From positions 1-64,000 of the forward strand of contig CACIUL010000006.1 in the NCBI GenBank assembly GCA_902589825.1: a stretch of DNA of 64,000 nucleotides, given 5' to 3'. Shown here piece after piece: positions 44,665 through 53,024 of this stretch. The notes under the pieces were generated by a model that ran no database searches, was not told the origin of the DNA, and saw only the letters and a list, made by a program, of their open reading frames with translations. Source of the DNA: an uncultured Verrucomicrobiota bacterium (GTDB lineage Bacteria > Verrucomicrobiota > Verrucomicrobiia > Verrucomicrobiales > DEV007). The translations under genes were made by a program, and so were the position numbers. Position 1 is the first letter of the stretch, and every line of letters begins with the position of its first letter.

Positions 44665-47600
44665 CTAAAATGGTGGCGTTGTGCTTCGCAAATAGGCAAA
44701 GAGATCCTGCAATTCACGCTCCTGTAACCCGTCGAGAAGTCCCTCTGGCATCAGTGATACCGGCGAATAGGTAGTGGACTTGATTTGTTGCTTAGGAATT
44801 GAACGGGCCGCTCCAGACAATTCCCTTAAAAAGACGGCATTATCATTCTCCTCTGTCCGAAAGCCCGAATACACATCACCTTTCCGGGTCATTATCACCA
44901 CATGTTCAAACCCCTCACGAATCTCAACGCTTGGAGAAACAATACTCATCAAGAGCGATTGCTCATCACCCCTCTGGTAACTTGTAAGATCAGGTCCAAT
45001 CACACCGCCCTTACCAAACATCAGGTGACATGACCCACACCTCTGGACAAAAACCCTCTCGCCTCTCTTGGGGTTTCCGGGAGCTTCTGTAATCAGTTTC
45101 TGGAGCCGGTTGATTTCATCTTTATTGGTGCCTGCTACAGCCTTGACCGATATACCCTTAATTAACCGGTTAATTTCATCATCCCTGTAAAGTTTCATTT
45201 TCTCAGCCATGACAGGAGTTATTGCACTGCGCGGAACATCCCCTGCCGCCACAATCCGCAGGAATCCAAGGGCTGCCTTACGGTTGCCGGACAAATATTC
45301 AATCGCTGCGTCCCGTAATGAAGGTGAACCACTCTTGACGCATTGGATTAAATGCGCCGCCACACTCTCATCCGCAGGATAGCCACGCAGCGCCCCGATT
45401 GCCGCAGCCTTTACCTTGTCAGTAAATTTTCCGTCCAATACCTTCAGCAGCGCAGGCTTGGCCTGTGGCGGCAGCACCTCTCCAAGAGTTGAGATTAATT
45501 CAATACGTTCAGCCTCCTGCAACTTTGAATTTCCTAGTGAACTCAAAGCTGATTGAGCAGCACCATCAATCCGCATGCGCAGCATCAATGCAATTGAGAG
45601 CAACTCCGGGGTCTTTTTCAGTTCCACCTCCAGAGCATTCGGCAATACACCCAATTGAACCCCCTTTACAGCCTCTGCAAAACCTTTCATCAAAAGTTGT
45701 TTTGCTTTCAGGTGGGGCGCCATTTGCAAAAGACGCGCACAATACAGGAACCCTTGTTGAGTACCCTCGGCAGCAAACCGCCGCATCAAACGCTCCACTA
45801 GGTATCCATTCACAATCCCGTGCCGCCAGAAATCCGGTTCAGAAAACAGCTTCAACACATCATCAGGTGATGAGATCGCATGTTGCTCGAGGATCCACCA
45901 GACCATTAAAGGCAAATGAGGATCATCCTTAAAGTTATCCCTCCTCGAAATTTCCCCGGCTATACCAATGGCAATCTTTTTATCAGCACGGCGCGCCGCT
46001 GCAGCGAGACAACTCAACACCTCTGCTGAATTTATCTCACGCGCAAAAGCAACAAGCTGCCCTGTTGTCGACGAGTCGCGTGCAATATCAACAAATCTCT
46101 GTATGGCATAACCCCTTGCACCAGGGCTGGCAAATTCACATTCCAGCAGGTCAATACCTACAATCATTGCGAGCTCAACATCAACAGCATTACGAAGTTT
46201 CCAACCCTCCGCCTTAAGCCTGGCAACTTCATCGACAGCCATCTCAAGAATTGATCTGTCCTTCTTCATCCTGTGCCTAAATTCCTGCAGAGCCATTCGA
46301 CGGAGCAAGCGTGAACCCGAACCAAGCACGGCTATCAATTCACGATCACCGATTGCAGTGACATCCACCGGCTTGGCGGCGCTTTTTTGCCTCGATTGAA
46401 CCCTGTAAATACGACCCTTGTCATGATCAATATCACCCTCATGGTTCTTGTAGTGATTGACCTGGCGGTCCTGCCAATCGGCGATGAACAATGAGCCGTC
46501 CGGGCCAGGCGTAATCATGACGGGGCGAAACCACGCATTATCAGCCTGCACAACGCGCTCGATATCACGGGTCTGAAAAGTTGACCCATCCGGGAAGATC
46601 TCACTCAAGACCACATTATTATGCAATACGTCCACTCCCCATAACTTTCCCCGGTAACGGGCCGGAAGCCCCTCCTCATCATAAATGATGAATTGATGGG
46701 TAAACCGTTCAACCGCGATGTTTTTCATTGCCGGAAAATAACCATAGGCATGGGCATTGGTAAGCGCCCCGTGCTTGCCCCAGCTTTTTCGGTAATAGGC
46801 CCCATACAGATAGTGAAACCCGCGGGTGTCACCTCCATTGTGCCCCGAGTAAACCCTTCCACATGAGTCAACCTCAACGCCAAAGGCATTGCCTCCACCC
46901 TCAGCATAAATCTCGTAAATTCTTTTCTCAGGGTGATAACGCCATATGTGCTGCCCCATCGATTTAACAGCCTGATCTGGGGCATCTATTCCCGGTCTTA
47001 TGATTGCCGCACTGACTGTGCTGCCTTGAGCGCCATACAACCAGCCGTCCGGTGCCATTAACAGGCTATTGGCTATAGAATGGGTATCCTCAATGCCAAA
47101 CCCGCTAAGGTGCACTTCCGGAGCCCCATCCGGCTCATCATTCCCGTCCTGATCCTTGTAAAAAAGCAGATAGGGCGGGTTCGTCACCCAGATTCCCCCA
47201 TCGCCATGGGCAATGCTTGTGGCAAGGTTCAGGCCATCAACAAAAACCTTGTGAAGATCATACATGCCATCACCATCGACGTCCTCGTGAAGACTGATCC
47301 TGTCCCTTCCCCGAAACTTCGAGCCTGGAGCATGGGGCGGTGGCGGCGGCATCCGGTCATATCCAACTCGCCAGACCTTATCTCGGCTCAGTTCAACCAG
47401 CCCGGCAGGGTCAGGATATTGCATATATTGCACAACCCATAAACGCCCTTTTTTGTCAAAACTCATGTGCAGCGGTTGCCGGATTAATGGATCACTGAGC
47501 ACCTTGTCAATGCGAAGATCCACGGGAACCTTCATGCCGGGAGCCTCATCGAGATGAGCGGACCGCTTCCCCTCATTGACAGCAAGCACCCAGCCAATTG

Positions 47601-47682
47601 CATTGACCAGCATCTTGTTAAACTCATCCCTCTTGAAATCCTCGATATGCCCAAGCGAAGTATAGAAACTTCTGCCCCCCCC
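44665..47682 (-). CDS. 3' part of a frameshifted giant protein: ThuA end, membrane-bound dehydrogenase propeller, HEAT repeats, cytochrome c
   Basis: In this frame the sequence enters at the G8 run 47675-47682 as GGRSFYTSLGHIEDFKRDEF, the normal end of a ThuA-like domain. It then continues as a PVC-type membrane-bound dehydrogenase propeller (PLIRQPLHMSFDKKGRLWVV, GGNAFGVEVDSCGRVYSGHN, TPGPDGSLFIADWQDRQ). HEAT-like repeats cover roughly the next 400 residues. It ends with a cytochrome c domain (GERVFVQRCGSCHLMFGKGG then SLMPEGLLDGL). The upstream part of this frame (to 47805) has no homology-like features, so the true N-terminus is the other open frame. An internal ATG at 47613 could allow separate translation. 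Confidence 0.88.
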   Translation of the reverse strand, partial: GGGRSFYTSLGHIEDFKRDEFNKMLVNAIGWVLAVNEGKRSAHLDEAPGMKVPVDLRIDKVLSDPLIRQPLHMSFDKKGRLWVVQYMQYPDPAGLVELSRDKVWRVGYDRMPPPPPHAPGSKFRGRDRISLHEDVDGDGMYDLHKVFVDGLNLATSIAHGDGGIWVTNPPYLLFYKDQDGNDEPDGAPEVHLSGFGIEDTHSIANSLLMAPDGWLYGAQGSTVSAAIIRPGIDAPDQAVKSMGQHIWRYHPEKRIYEIYAEGGGNAFGVEVDSCGRVYSGHNGGDTRGFHYLYGAYYRKSWGKHGALTNAHAYGYFPAMKNIAVERFTHQFIIYDEEGLPARYRGKLWGVDVLHNNVVLSEIFPDGSTFQTRDIERVVQADNAWFRPVMITPGPDGSLFIADWQDRQVNHYKNHEGDIDHDKGRIYRVQSRQKSAAKPVDVTAIGDRELIAVLGSGSRLLRRMALQEFRHRMKKDRSILEMAVDEVARLKAEGWKLRNAVDVELAMIVGIDLLECEFASPGARGYAIQRFVDIARDSSTTGQLVAFAREINSAEVLSCLAAAARRADKKIAIGIAGEISRRDNFKDDPHLPLMVWWILEQHAISSPDDVLKLFSEPDFWRHGIVNGYLVERLMRRFAAEGTQQGFLYCARLLQMAPHLKAKQLLMKGFAEAVKGVQLGVLPNALEVELKKTPELLSIALMLRMRIDGAAQSALSSLGNSKLQEAERIELISTLGEVLPPQAKPALLKVLDGKFTDKVKAAAIGALRGYPADESVAAHLIQCVKSGSPSLRDAAIEYLSGNRKAALGFLRIVAAGDVPRSAITPVMAEKMKLYRDDEINRLIKGISVKAVAGTNKDEINRLQKLITEAPGNPKRGERVFVQRCGSCHLMFGKGGVIGPDLTSYQRGDEQSLLMSIVSPSVEIREGFEHVVIMTRKGDVYSGFRTEENDNAVFLRELSGAARSIPKQQIKSTTYSPVSLMPEGLLDGLQERELQDLFAYLRSTTPPF

Positions 47683-49135
47683 ACCGGGTTTTATACGACC
47701 AAGCCACCGGTTGCTTCTCTTCAACTTTTTCAGCACGTCCCTCCAACAGGACCCTCGCCCCCTTTGCAAGGGGAAGGACTTTATACAAAGAGCCGCCCGT
47801 TGCAAATTCCCCCTTCCCTAGCCCCTTAAGAACAGGATGATCAGCAGCAACCGGCCTGGCAAATGTTGCCAGCTTGTTGCCGTGATGATTCTGGTAATTC
47901 CCACCAAACACATCACCATCAAAACTCTCCCATGTAAGGTGTCCTTGCGGCGGTTCCTTACCCCTGAGGGAGAATGCGTGACTGGAGGTACGGATGCCAA
48001 TCACAGGCTTGCCTGACTTGATAAACCTCTCAAGGGCCGCCATCTGCTTTGCAGGTGGCGACCTACGCCTGACACTTAAAAACAAGGCATCCGTATCCTC
48101 CAGGGCAGGTTCAAGGCCGGCAAACTCATTCTCGCCATCCTCAGCAACTATAAAGTCAAAGCGATAATCCCGGATGAGTTGACCGGCAGCAAAGGCAGCA
48201 AGTGTTTGACGAGTTTGATACTCCCGTTCACCAATCATGAAGAGGAGCTTCGGCCGAGAATCCTTCTTGAAGACAAATGGCTGTCCACCAAGAATCTGGT
48301 TGCTTGTAATCGTCGCACATACATGCTCCTCAATATGAGCCACGACAAGGTCCGTGCCGGCAAAGTGACTGACCCTTGGATGCCTGGCAGGATTATACAT
48401 GGCATCCGTCAAATCACGAACCAAGACAACATTCTTGCCGTTTTTTGCCAATTGCCTTAACCCGAAAGGACGACCGAGAACACACATGTTGGTGTGCACG
48501 CCAACCAGCATAATGTTCTTTATCCCCTTCTCTTCCAGGATATTCCAGCATTCTTCCCCGCTGTCAGAAATAAAATCCTTATCAGGATCAATGCCGATCA
48601 CTGCAATTTGCCGGACCCAGGGAGATCCGGGATTTCTCCCCATTTCCTTGAGCTTGGCCTCCCACCGGGCATGAACATCAGGGTCATCATCCTCACCTCC
48701 ATCACTATGGTCAATGGGATAGCCGGCCTGTCGCTCCTCATCGTCAATCCAGTGCATCCAGGAATTAATTCCAGGGGGAAGGTTCTTGGCTCTAGGCACC
48801 TTCTTGGCCTTCAACCTTGCAGGATGCTCACGGTAGAACTCCATGCACGAGGATGGCGAGTGTATCACCAATCCGCCTTCTGACCGTACCCTCTGCAACA
48901 AAAGGTCAATGCGTGGAGCAAGCTCTTTAACACGCATAACCGCATTGTGGCAATGGTGGGAATCCCACATGTCACAAACAATCACTGCCGTTTGCTCCCC
49001 TCGCCATTGCTCATTCTTTAGCCGGAAGCCGTCGTTTGCATGCTCCGGTCCCTTCCTCTCGCGCAATTCCACCTGTAAGGGGGCAGCCAAGCAGGCGGAC
49101 AACATTAAACCGGTTATAATCAAGTAAGCCTTCAT
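47624..49135 (-). CDS. 5' part of the frameshifted giant protein: cysteine hydrolase (isochorismatase-like) and ThuA-like lipoprotein
   Basis: From the ATG at 49135 the protein starts with a lipoprotein leader (ITGLMLSAC, lipobox L-S-A-C at 12-15). A GTG ten codons upstream is less likely. An isochorismatase-like cysteine hydrolase domain follows, with VIVCDMWDSHHC (catalytic Asp) and GVHTNMCVLGRPFGLRQL (catalytic Cys). A ThuA-like domain follows (KLLFMIGEREYQTRQTLAAF, HAFSLRGKEPPQGHLTWESF). The frame then reads past the ThuA end at the G8 run into a meaningless tail (QKFLYFAWAYRGFQEG) and stops. Removing one G would join it to the downstream frame as one lipoprotein of about 1489 residues. 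Confidence 0.88.
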   Translation of the reverse strand: MKAYLIITGLMLSACLAAPLQVELRERKGPEHANDGFRLKNEQWRGEQTAVIVCDMWDSHHCHNAVMRVKELAPRIDLLLQRVRSEGGLVIHSPSSCMEFYREHPARLKAKKVPRAKNLPPGINSWMHWIDDEERQAGYPIDHSDGGEDDDPDVHARWEAKLKEMGRNPGSPWVRQIAVIGIDPDKDFISDSGEECWNILEEKGIKNIMLVGVHTNMCVLGRPFGLRQLAKNGKNVVLVRDLTDAMYNPARHPRVSHFAGTDLVVAHIEEHVCATITSNQILGGQPFVFKKDSRPKLLFMIGEREYQTRQTLAAFAAGQLIRDYRFDFIVAEDGENEFAGLEPALEDTDALFLSVRRRSPPAKQMAALERFIKSGKPVIGIRTSSHAFSLRGKEPPQGHLTWESFDGDVFGGNYQNHHGNKLATFARPVAADHPVLKGLGKGEFATGGSLYKVLPLAKGARVLLEGRAEKVEEKQPVAWSYKTRWGGQKFLYFAWAYRGFQEG

Positions 49136-49170
49136 TGCATTGACACTAAGCGTTGGGCCCCACACATAAA

Positions 49171-49206
49171 ATAAAAAAACCGGTCGCCTCTATAGGCGAC
49201 CGGTTT
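49171..49206 (-). terminator. Rho-independent terminator of the DUF5069 gene
   Basis: On the minus strand AAACCGGTCGCCT and AGGCGACCGGTTT form a perfect 13-bp stem (arms 49177-49189 and 49194-49206) with a 4-nt loop, followed by a T-rich run (TTTTTTTATTTTAT). It lies 30 bp after the DUF5069 stop and just before the giant lipoprotein gene, separating the two units. Confidence 0.92.
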
Positions 49207-49235
49207 AATAGCAATTGTAACTTGAAGGTAACAAT

Positions 49236-49673
49236 CTAGGCAATTTCCTGCGCATGGAAATCGCTCCAGTCCTCAAGATTATTCAGGTTGATCGCATCAA
49301 GAATCGACCCGTTGTCCTCGATTCCTGCGCCATCCAGGATTCCTTTACGAGTATCATCGTCATGATTGTATCCAACAATACTGTCATTGAGCGCCTGGAT
49401 GCCAGCCGCATCAAGAGAACCCCCTTTTTGATCAAGGATCCACTTCTCAAGTTGTGGATAGGTGGGCTTGCTGTCCATGAAACTGTTAAAAGCCTCTTTA
49501 TCAATCCCGATGCCATCGAGAACCATCTGGTCATAACCGGCCCCAATGGCGGGATAATCATCATGAAGTTTACCGGCTTTATCCAGTGATACCTTTTGCC
49601 AAAGGCGAGGAAGATGGAGAACCCCGATCGGGCCGGCGATTCCTGAACTAATAAGTGGAATGATTTTGCTCAT
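49236..49673 (-). CDS. DUF5069 domain protein
   Basis: The 145-residue protein has the DUF5069 pattern VLHLPRLWQKVSLDKAGKLH, then YDQMVLDGIGIDKEAF and LEKWILDQKG. The usual family motif is LPR..dKara..aGtLgeY, matching here with small changes. The family is cytoplasmic, common in Verrucomicrobia and Planctomycetes, and of unknown function. It is a single-gene unit with its own strong terminator. Confidence 0.82.
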   Translation of the reverse strand: MSKIIPLISSGIAGPIGVLHLPRLWQKVSLDKAGKLHDDYPAIGAGYDQMVLDGIGIDKEAFNSFMDSKPTYPQLEKWILDQKGGSLDAAGIQALNDSIVGYNHDDDTRKGILDGAGIEDNGSILDAINLNNLEDWSDFHAQEIA

Positions 49674-49766
49674 AGTATATTTACGTTTGTTGACACGACC
49701 TTAGACAAGCCTGCAGCCACAGGGAAGGAATTTTTTTGATTAGTTTAACGCTTTCAGTTCCACTGG

Positions 49767-50501
49767 TCAGTCAGGGAGCTCTACCTTCAGGTACGTGCTC
49801 CCAATCCGCCCGCCTGCTGAAACAGGGTGTGTTCTTACGTTCATCATGCGCAGCATCCACACGCCCTTATATCGCTGAACACCCTCCACCTCATAACTCT
49901 TGATCAGCCTGCGCTTAGAATCGAAGCCGTTCATTCGAACCATTGCACCACTCTCCTGAGAAACCCACACGTCAACAATGGAGTAAGGGCCAATCCCATC
50001 AGGATTCACGCATCGAATCTTCCACGCGTCCCCACCCTTTGCTTTTTCAACCTTCAAATGCTGTGGATTAGGCCAATAGAGAAACCGCATTGCAATATCC
50101 TCATAAACAATATCACTGCCCCTGATTCTCTCAGAATATTTCTCCGGGGCTATAGCAGCGGCACCATCTTTATTGCTCGGCTCAGTCAATACATACTGCC
50201 CGCTTGATAACTTCAATTGCAACACCTGGTCGATCTTCCCCCTCCTGCTGTCACCATCAAAGAAAAGAAACCTCACCCCCTCCTTGAACAATTCCATCCG
50301 TAAAGGCATCGATTTTATTCCAATCTTGCGGGGCCTGATCTCGGCATCAAAAACCTGCCTCTCCAGGGACTGGCTATACCTTACATTTTCAAGAATCACT
50401 TTGGCGGGGGGAACGCTCGCTTTGGAACCAACCTGACCTAAAGCCCCCTGCAGAGAAAGACCCGCAAAGAATAAGAAATTACAACTGAAGACACGGCACA
50501 T
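49767..50501 (-). CDS. Outer membrane lipoprotein-sorting protein-like (LolA-like fold)
   Basis: The 244-residue protein has a signal peptide (FFAGLSLQGALG) and a beta-rich body. IRGSDIVYEDIAMRFLYWPN, IVDVWVSQESGAMVRMNGFD and MLRMMNVRTHP match the LolA-like family (the S-D-x-x-Y-E-D segment and a W-V-x-x-x-x-x-x-x-R strand pair). It may bind lipid or lipoprotein acyl chains in the periplasm. It is 93 bp upstream of the DUF5069 gene on the same strand. Confidence 0.78.
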   Translation of the reverse strand: MCRVFSCNFLFFAGLSLQGALGQVGSKASVPPAKVILENVRYSQSLERQVFDAEIRPRKIGIKSMPLRMELFKEGVRFLFFDGDSRRGKIDQVLQLKLSSGQYVLTEPSNKDGAAAIAPEKYSERIRGSDIVYEDIAMRFLYWPNPQHLKVEKAKGGDAWKIRCVNPDGIGPYSIVDVWVSQESGAMVRMNGFDSKRRLIKSYEVEGVQRYKGVWMLRMMNVRTHPVSAGGRIGSTYLKVELPD

Positions 50502-50911
50502 GCTGCTTTAATGGTATGAATGCGATAATTGGACGCAAAACAATAGGCTATATTCAACCGTAATCAAAAAAGGCGATCACCAATCCACCCTTCACGATCC
50601 AATCAGTTTACAAGGCAGGCAAACCGGAAAGCGCTCACAACTCTCCAAAGCAACACCCTGCATTTACATCAGCATTAGAAAAGAAAATCCACCTGCCTCG
50701 GAATGGGAAGATTCGCGGAGAGACAAATGAGAATGACGCATGTCGACTTCTTGATGGAGGTAAACACTGGGAAAGGCGGCAATTTCATGGAAAACCGAAA
50801 AAAATAGGCTCAAAAATTTTGGCGTTATTGACTATCGCCCGGATTTTTACCAATCTGTTAAAAAATAAAGGTAAATTAATTATATTTTAACCAACAAACC
50901 AATAACCCACC
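50502..50911. other. Divergent intergenic region upstream of the HrgA-like gene
   Basis: No gene is seen in this 410-bp gap. Its last 90 bp are AT-rich. A partly symmetric site (GGTAAATT...TTTTAACC, 50870-50892) lies just before the HrgA-like start, and TTGACT at 50828 is a possible -35, but no good -10 sits at the right spacing. Confidence 0.5.
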
Positions 50912-51937
50912 ATGAGCCTGCGAGAGCATCTGAGAAATGTATTGCCTGACATTCTCCCTCCCGATCCTAAAGACGCCATCAAAGGCACCGAATTAATTGA
51001 GTTGGTAAAACTCAAGCTTGAGCAGAAATACAGTGACGCAACACTGCGCTACCACTTCTCTATCATGTCTTGTGATCCCAGTTCACCTATCGCAAAGGTT
51101 GAACACGGACAGGGGTATTACTTGAGGACGAACACGCTTGCATCAATGAAGAGTGCAAGGCACATGATTTCACCGAGCCAGTCAACTTTCGGTGACGTTT
51201 TCGGATACACCACATCAAATGAGGCCTTGTTAAGGGCAAATAAGTTCAGGGCCATTGTCGCACGCTGTGAGGAAAACGAAGGGAAGCTGCCTTTCGTTCT
51301 TGAAAAGACTTTTGGAGATGAAGCACAGTATGATGACCTCTGGAAATATCCGGATGTTGTTTCCATTAACTGGCAGATTGGCCAAGCCTCTGAGCGCGGC
51401 GTTGAGTTTGATCGCGACATGCTACAGCTCCAGCGCAGCTTTGGATCGCAGCCATTTACCCTGCACAGCATGAAGATGAAGCTTGAGTTGAGGCATGACA
51501 CTTTCAGGGAGGACTTCTTCCAGTGCCTAAGTAACTCACGGTGGGCGCACTTTGGCGAATTAGTCATCGCTGAACCTATTGAAGCCGCGGACATTGCCGA
51601 AAGCCTCCGCTCACTGGGCAATGAATTCGGCATCGGAATCACCAGCCTTGGACTCTCAGCCGAGACTCTTGACGAGTTACCCGAACCAGATGCCATACGT
51701 CACTTCAGCGAGCGCGAACTTGAGGGTCTGCATAAGCTTATCCGCTTCCAGCGTATTGCAGAATCACGTCCACGCAATGAACTTGGCTGGGAGCAGGTAC
51801 GCTCAATCCGGTCATCCAATCCCGAAATCGAGCAGATGTTCCAGTGGCTTTCTCACAGCCTTGACAATGGGCAGGCAGAACCCTTTGACGATTTTCGCAA
51901 TGCCATTCCCAAGATGACCACCCCGGTACCTCTCTAG
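50912..51937 (+). CDS. HrgA-like protein: N-terminal winged helix and degenerate PD-(D/E)XK-type domain
   Basis: The 341-residue protein starts with a winged-helix-like domain (about 1-75: AIKGTELIELVKLKLEQKYS, ATLRYHFSIM). A domain like the C-terminus of HrgA follows (about 110-265): YDDLWKYPDVVSINWQIG, TLHSMKMKLELRHDTFREDF, FQCLSNSRWAHFGELVIAEP and NEFGIGITSLGL. In the family the middle motif is S-F-E-L-K, part of an apparent nuclease site. Here it is S-M-K-M-K, so the acidic residue is lost. HrgA-type proteins occur near restriction systems; none is seen nearby. It may be a DNA-binding remnant or a regulator. Confidence 0.65.
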   Translation: MSLREHLRNVLPDILPPDPKDAIKGTELIELVKLKLEQKYSDATLRYHFSIMSCDPSSPIAKVEHGQGYYLRTNTLASMKSARHMISPSQSTFGDVFGYTTSNEALLRANKFRAIVARCEENEGKLPFVLEKTFGDEAQYDDLWKYPDVVSINWQIGQASERGVEFDRDMLQLQRSFGSQPFTLHSMKMKLELRHDTFREDFFQCLSNSRWAHFGELVIAEPIEAADIAESLRSLGNEFGIGITSLGLSAETLDELPEPDAIRHFSERELEGLHKLIRFQRIAESRPRNELGWEQVRSIRSSNPEIEQMFQWLSHSLDNGQAEPFDDFRNAIPKMTTPVPL

Positions 51938-52259
51938 GGTGGCGGATGGGCCTCGGTTGACAATTTCAAAGGTTGCAGCTGAATTGCGCAGCACAACCTG
52001 CGCATCATGGGTATCCGGAGGGGAATGGATTACACCTCAGAAACTGATTTTCCCTAGTGCGCCTTAGCCCTCAGAATGGCGGGCAAGATCACTGTATATT
52101 GTGCCAGCAAAGCACAATACCAAGAACAGCACCACATTTACCACGGCTTCCAATGCCACCGAAGTTTTGCACCATCGTGTCCCAAATTGACTTTTCTTGA
52201 TGAACAGGGGATATTATGACCCCTCTCATTTCAAAACGCGTAACTACGCCTCACACATC
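51938..52259. other. Gap before the TPR gene, with one short hairpin
   Basis: No gene is seen in this gap of about 320 bp. TATTGTGC (52097-52104) and GCACAATA (52112-52119) form a perfect 8-bp stem with a 7-nt loop and no T-run. It could end the HrgA-like transcript or mark an operator. Confidence 0.5.
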
Positions 52260-53009
52260 ATGCGCTCCACCACCATAATGACGTTTACCCTAGCGTCACT
52301 TGCCATACTCCTGCCACTTGAAGCCCAGGACAATAATCAGGCAAAGAAAACACCAACTCAGGTCACTACACGTCCGGCAAACGCAACTCCTGAATGGCTC
52401 AAGAAACTTTCCATTGAACAGCAACGAAAAATCCAGAGCCTTCTCAGGGATGCTGCAACCTACCTTAACGGCATTCGTGTCCAGGAAGCATTCGAAAAGA
52501 TCATCGAAGCGGAATTGATGGCTCCGGAATACTGGGCTATCCACAACCTGAAAGGTGCAGCCTACACGAAAATCCGCGAATTTGACAAAGCAACAATTGC
52601 ATTTACAAGGGCACTTGAACTTGCCCCGGGATCGTTTTCCTGCCGCTTTAACCTTATAGAAATGAAGTTCTGTAAAGGCAATTTTGTTGATGCAGAACGT
52701 GAGTTCCGCCAACTAATGGGTGAATCTACTCTCACCGATGAAAATAAGCACCTGATTCATTTCAAGTTACTCATTTGCCGCCTGAAGCAAAATGATGAGC
52801 CTGCAGCGAAGCAAATACTCAATGACTGGGATTACCTTGATGATTATCCAGGGTTTTATTTCGGTAACGCTGCCATTCATTTCAGCAAGGCTGAGGACAA
52901 GGAGGCCAGAAAATGGCTCACCGCGGCAAAGAAAATCTATAACCCCGCCCTCATCAGTCTGTATACAGACTCCCTCATTGAAAGCGGCTGGATTGAAAAC
53001 TTTGAGTAA
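52260..53009 (+). CDS. Secreted TPR-repeat protein
   Basis: From the ATG at 52260 the protein has 249 residues with a signal peptide (MTFTLASLAILLPLEA); upstream in-frame starts (52197 TTG, 52200 ATG) would put a hydrophilic stretch before it. The body has tetratricopeptide-type helices (AIHNLKGAAYTKIREFDKAT, AFTRALELAPGSFSCRFNLI, KFCKGNFVDAEREFRQLMG). It probably acts as a scaffold in the envelope. It is convergent with the RsmA-Nudix gene, 15 bp away. Confidence 0.8.
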   Translation: MRSTTIMTFTLASLAILLPLEAQDNNQAKKTPTQVTTRPANATPEWLKKLSIEQQRKIQSLLRDAATYLNGIRVQEAFEKIIEAELMAPEYWAIHNLKGAAYTKIREFDKATIAFTRALELAPGSFSCRFNLIEMKFCKGNFVDAEREFRQLMGESTLTDENKHLIHFKLLICRLKQNDEPAAKQILNDWDYLDDYPGFYFGNAAIHFSKAEDKEARKWLTAAKKIYNPALISLYTDSLIESGWIENFE

Positions 53010-53024
53010 TCAGAGCTTTCCGGC

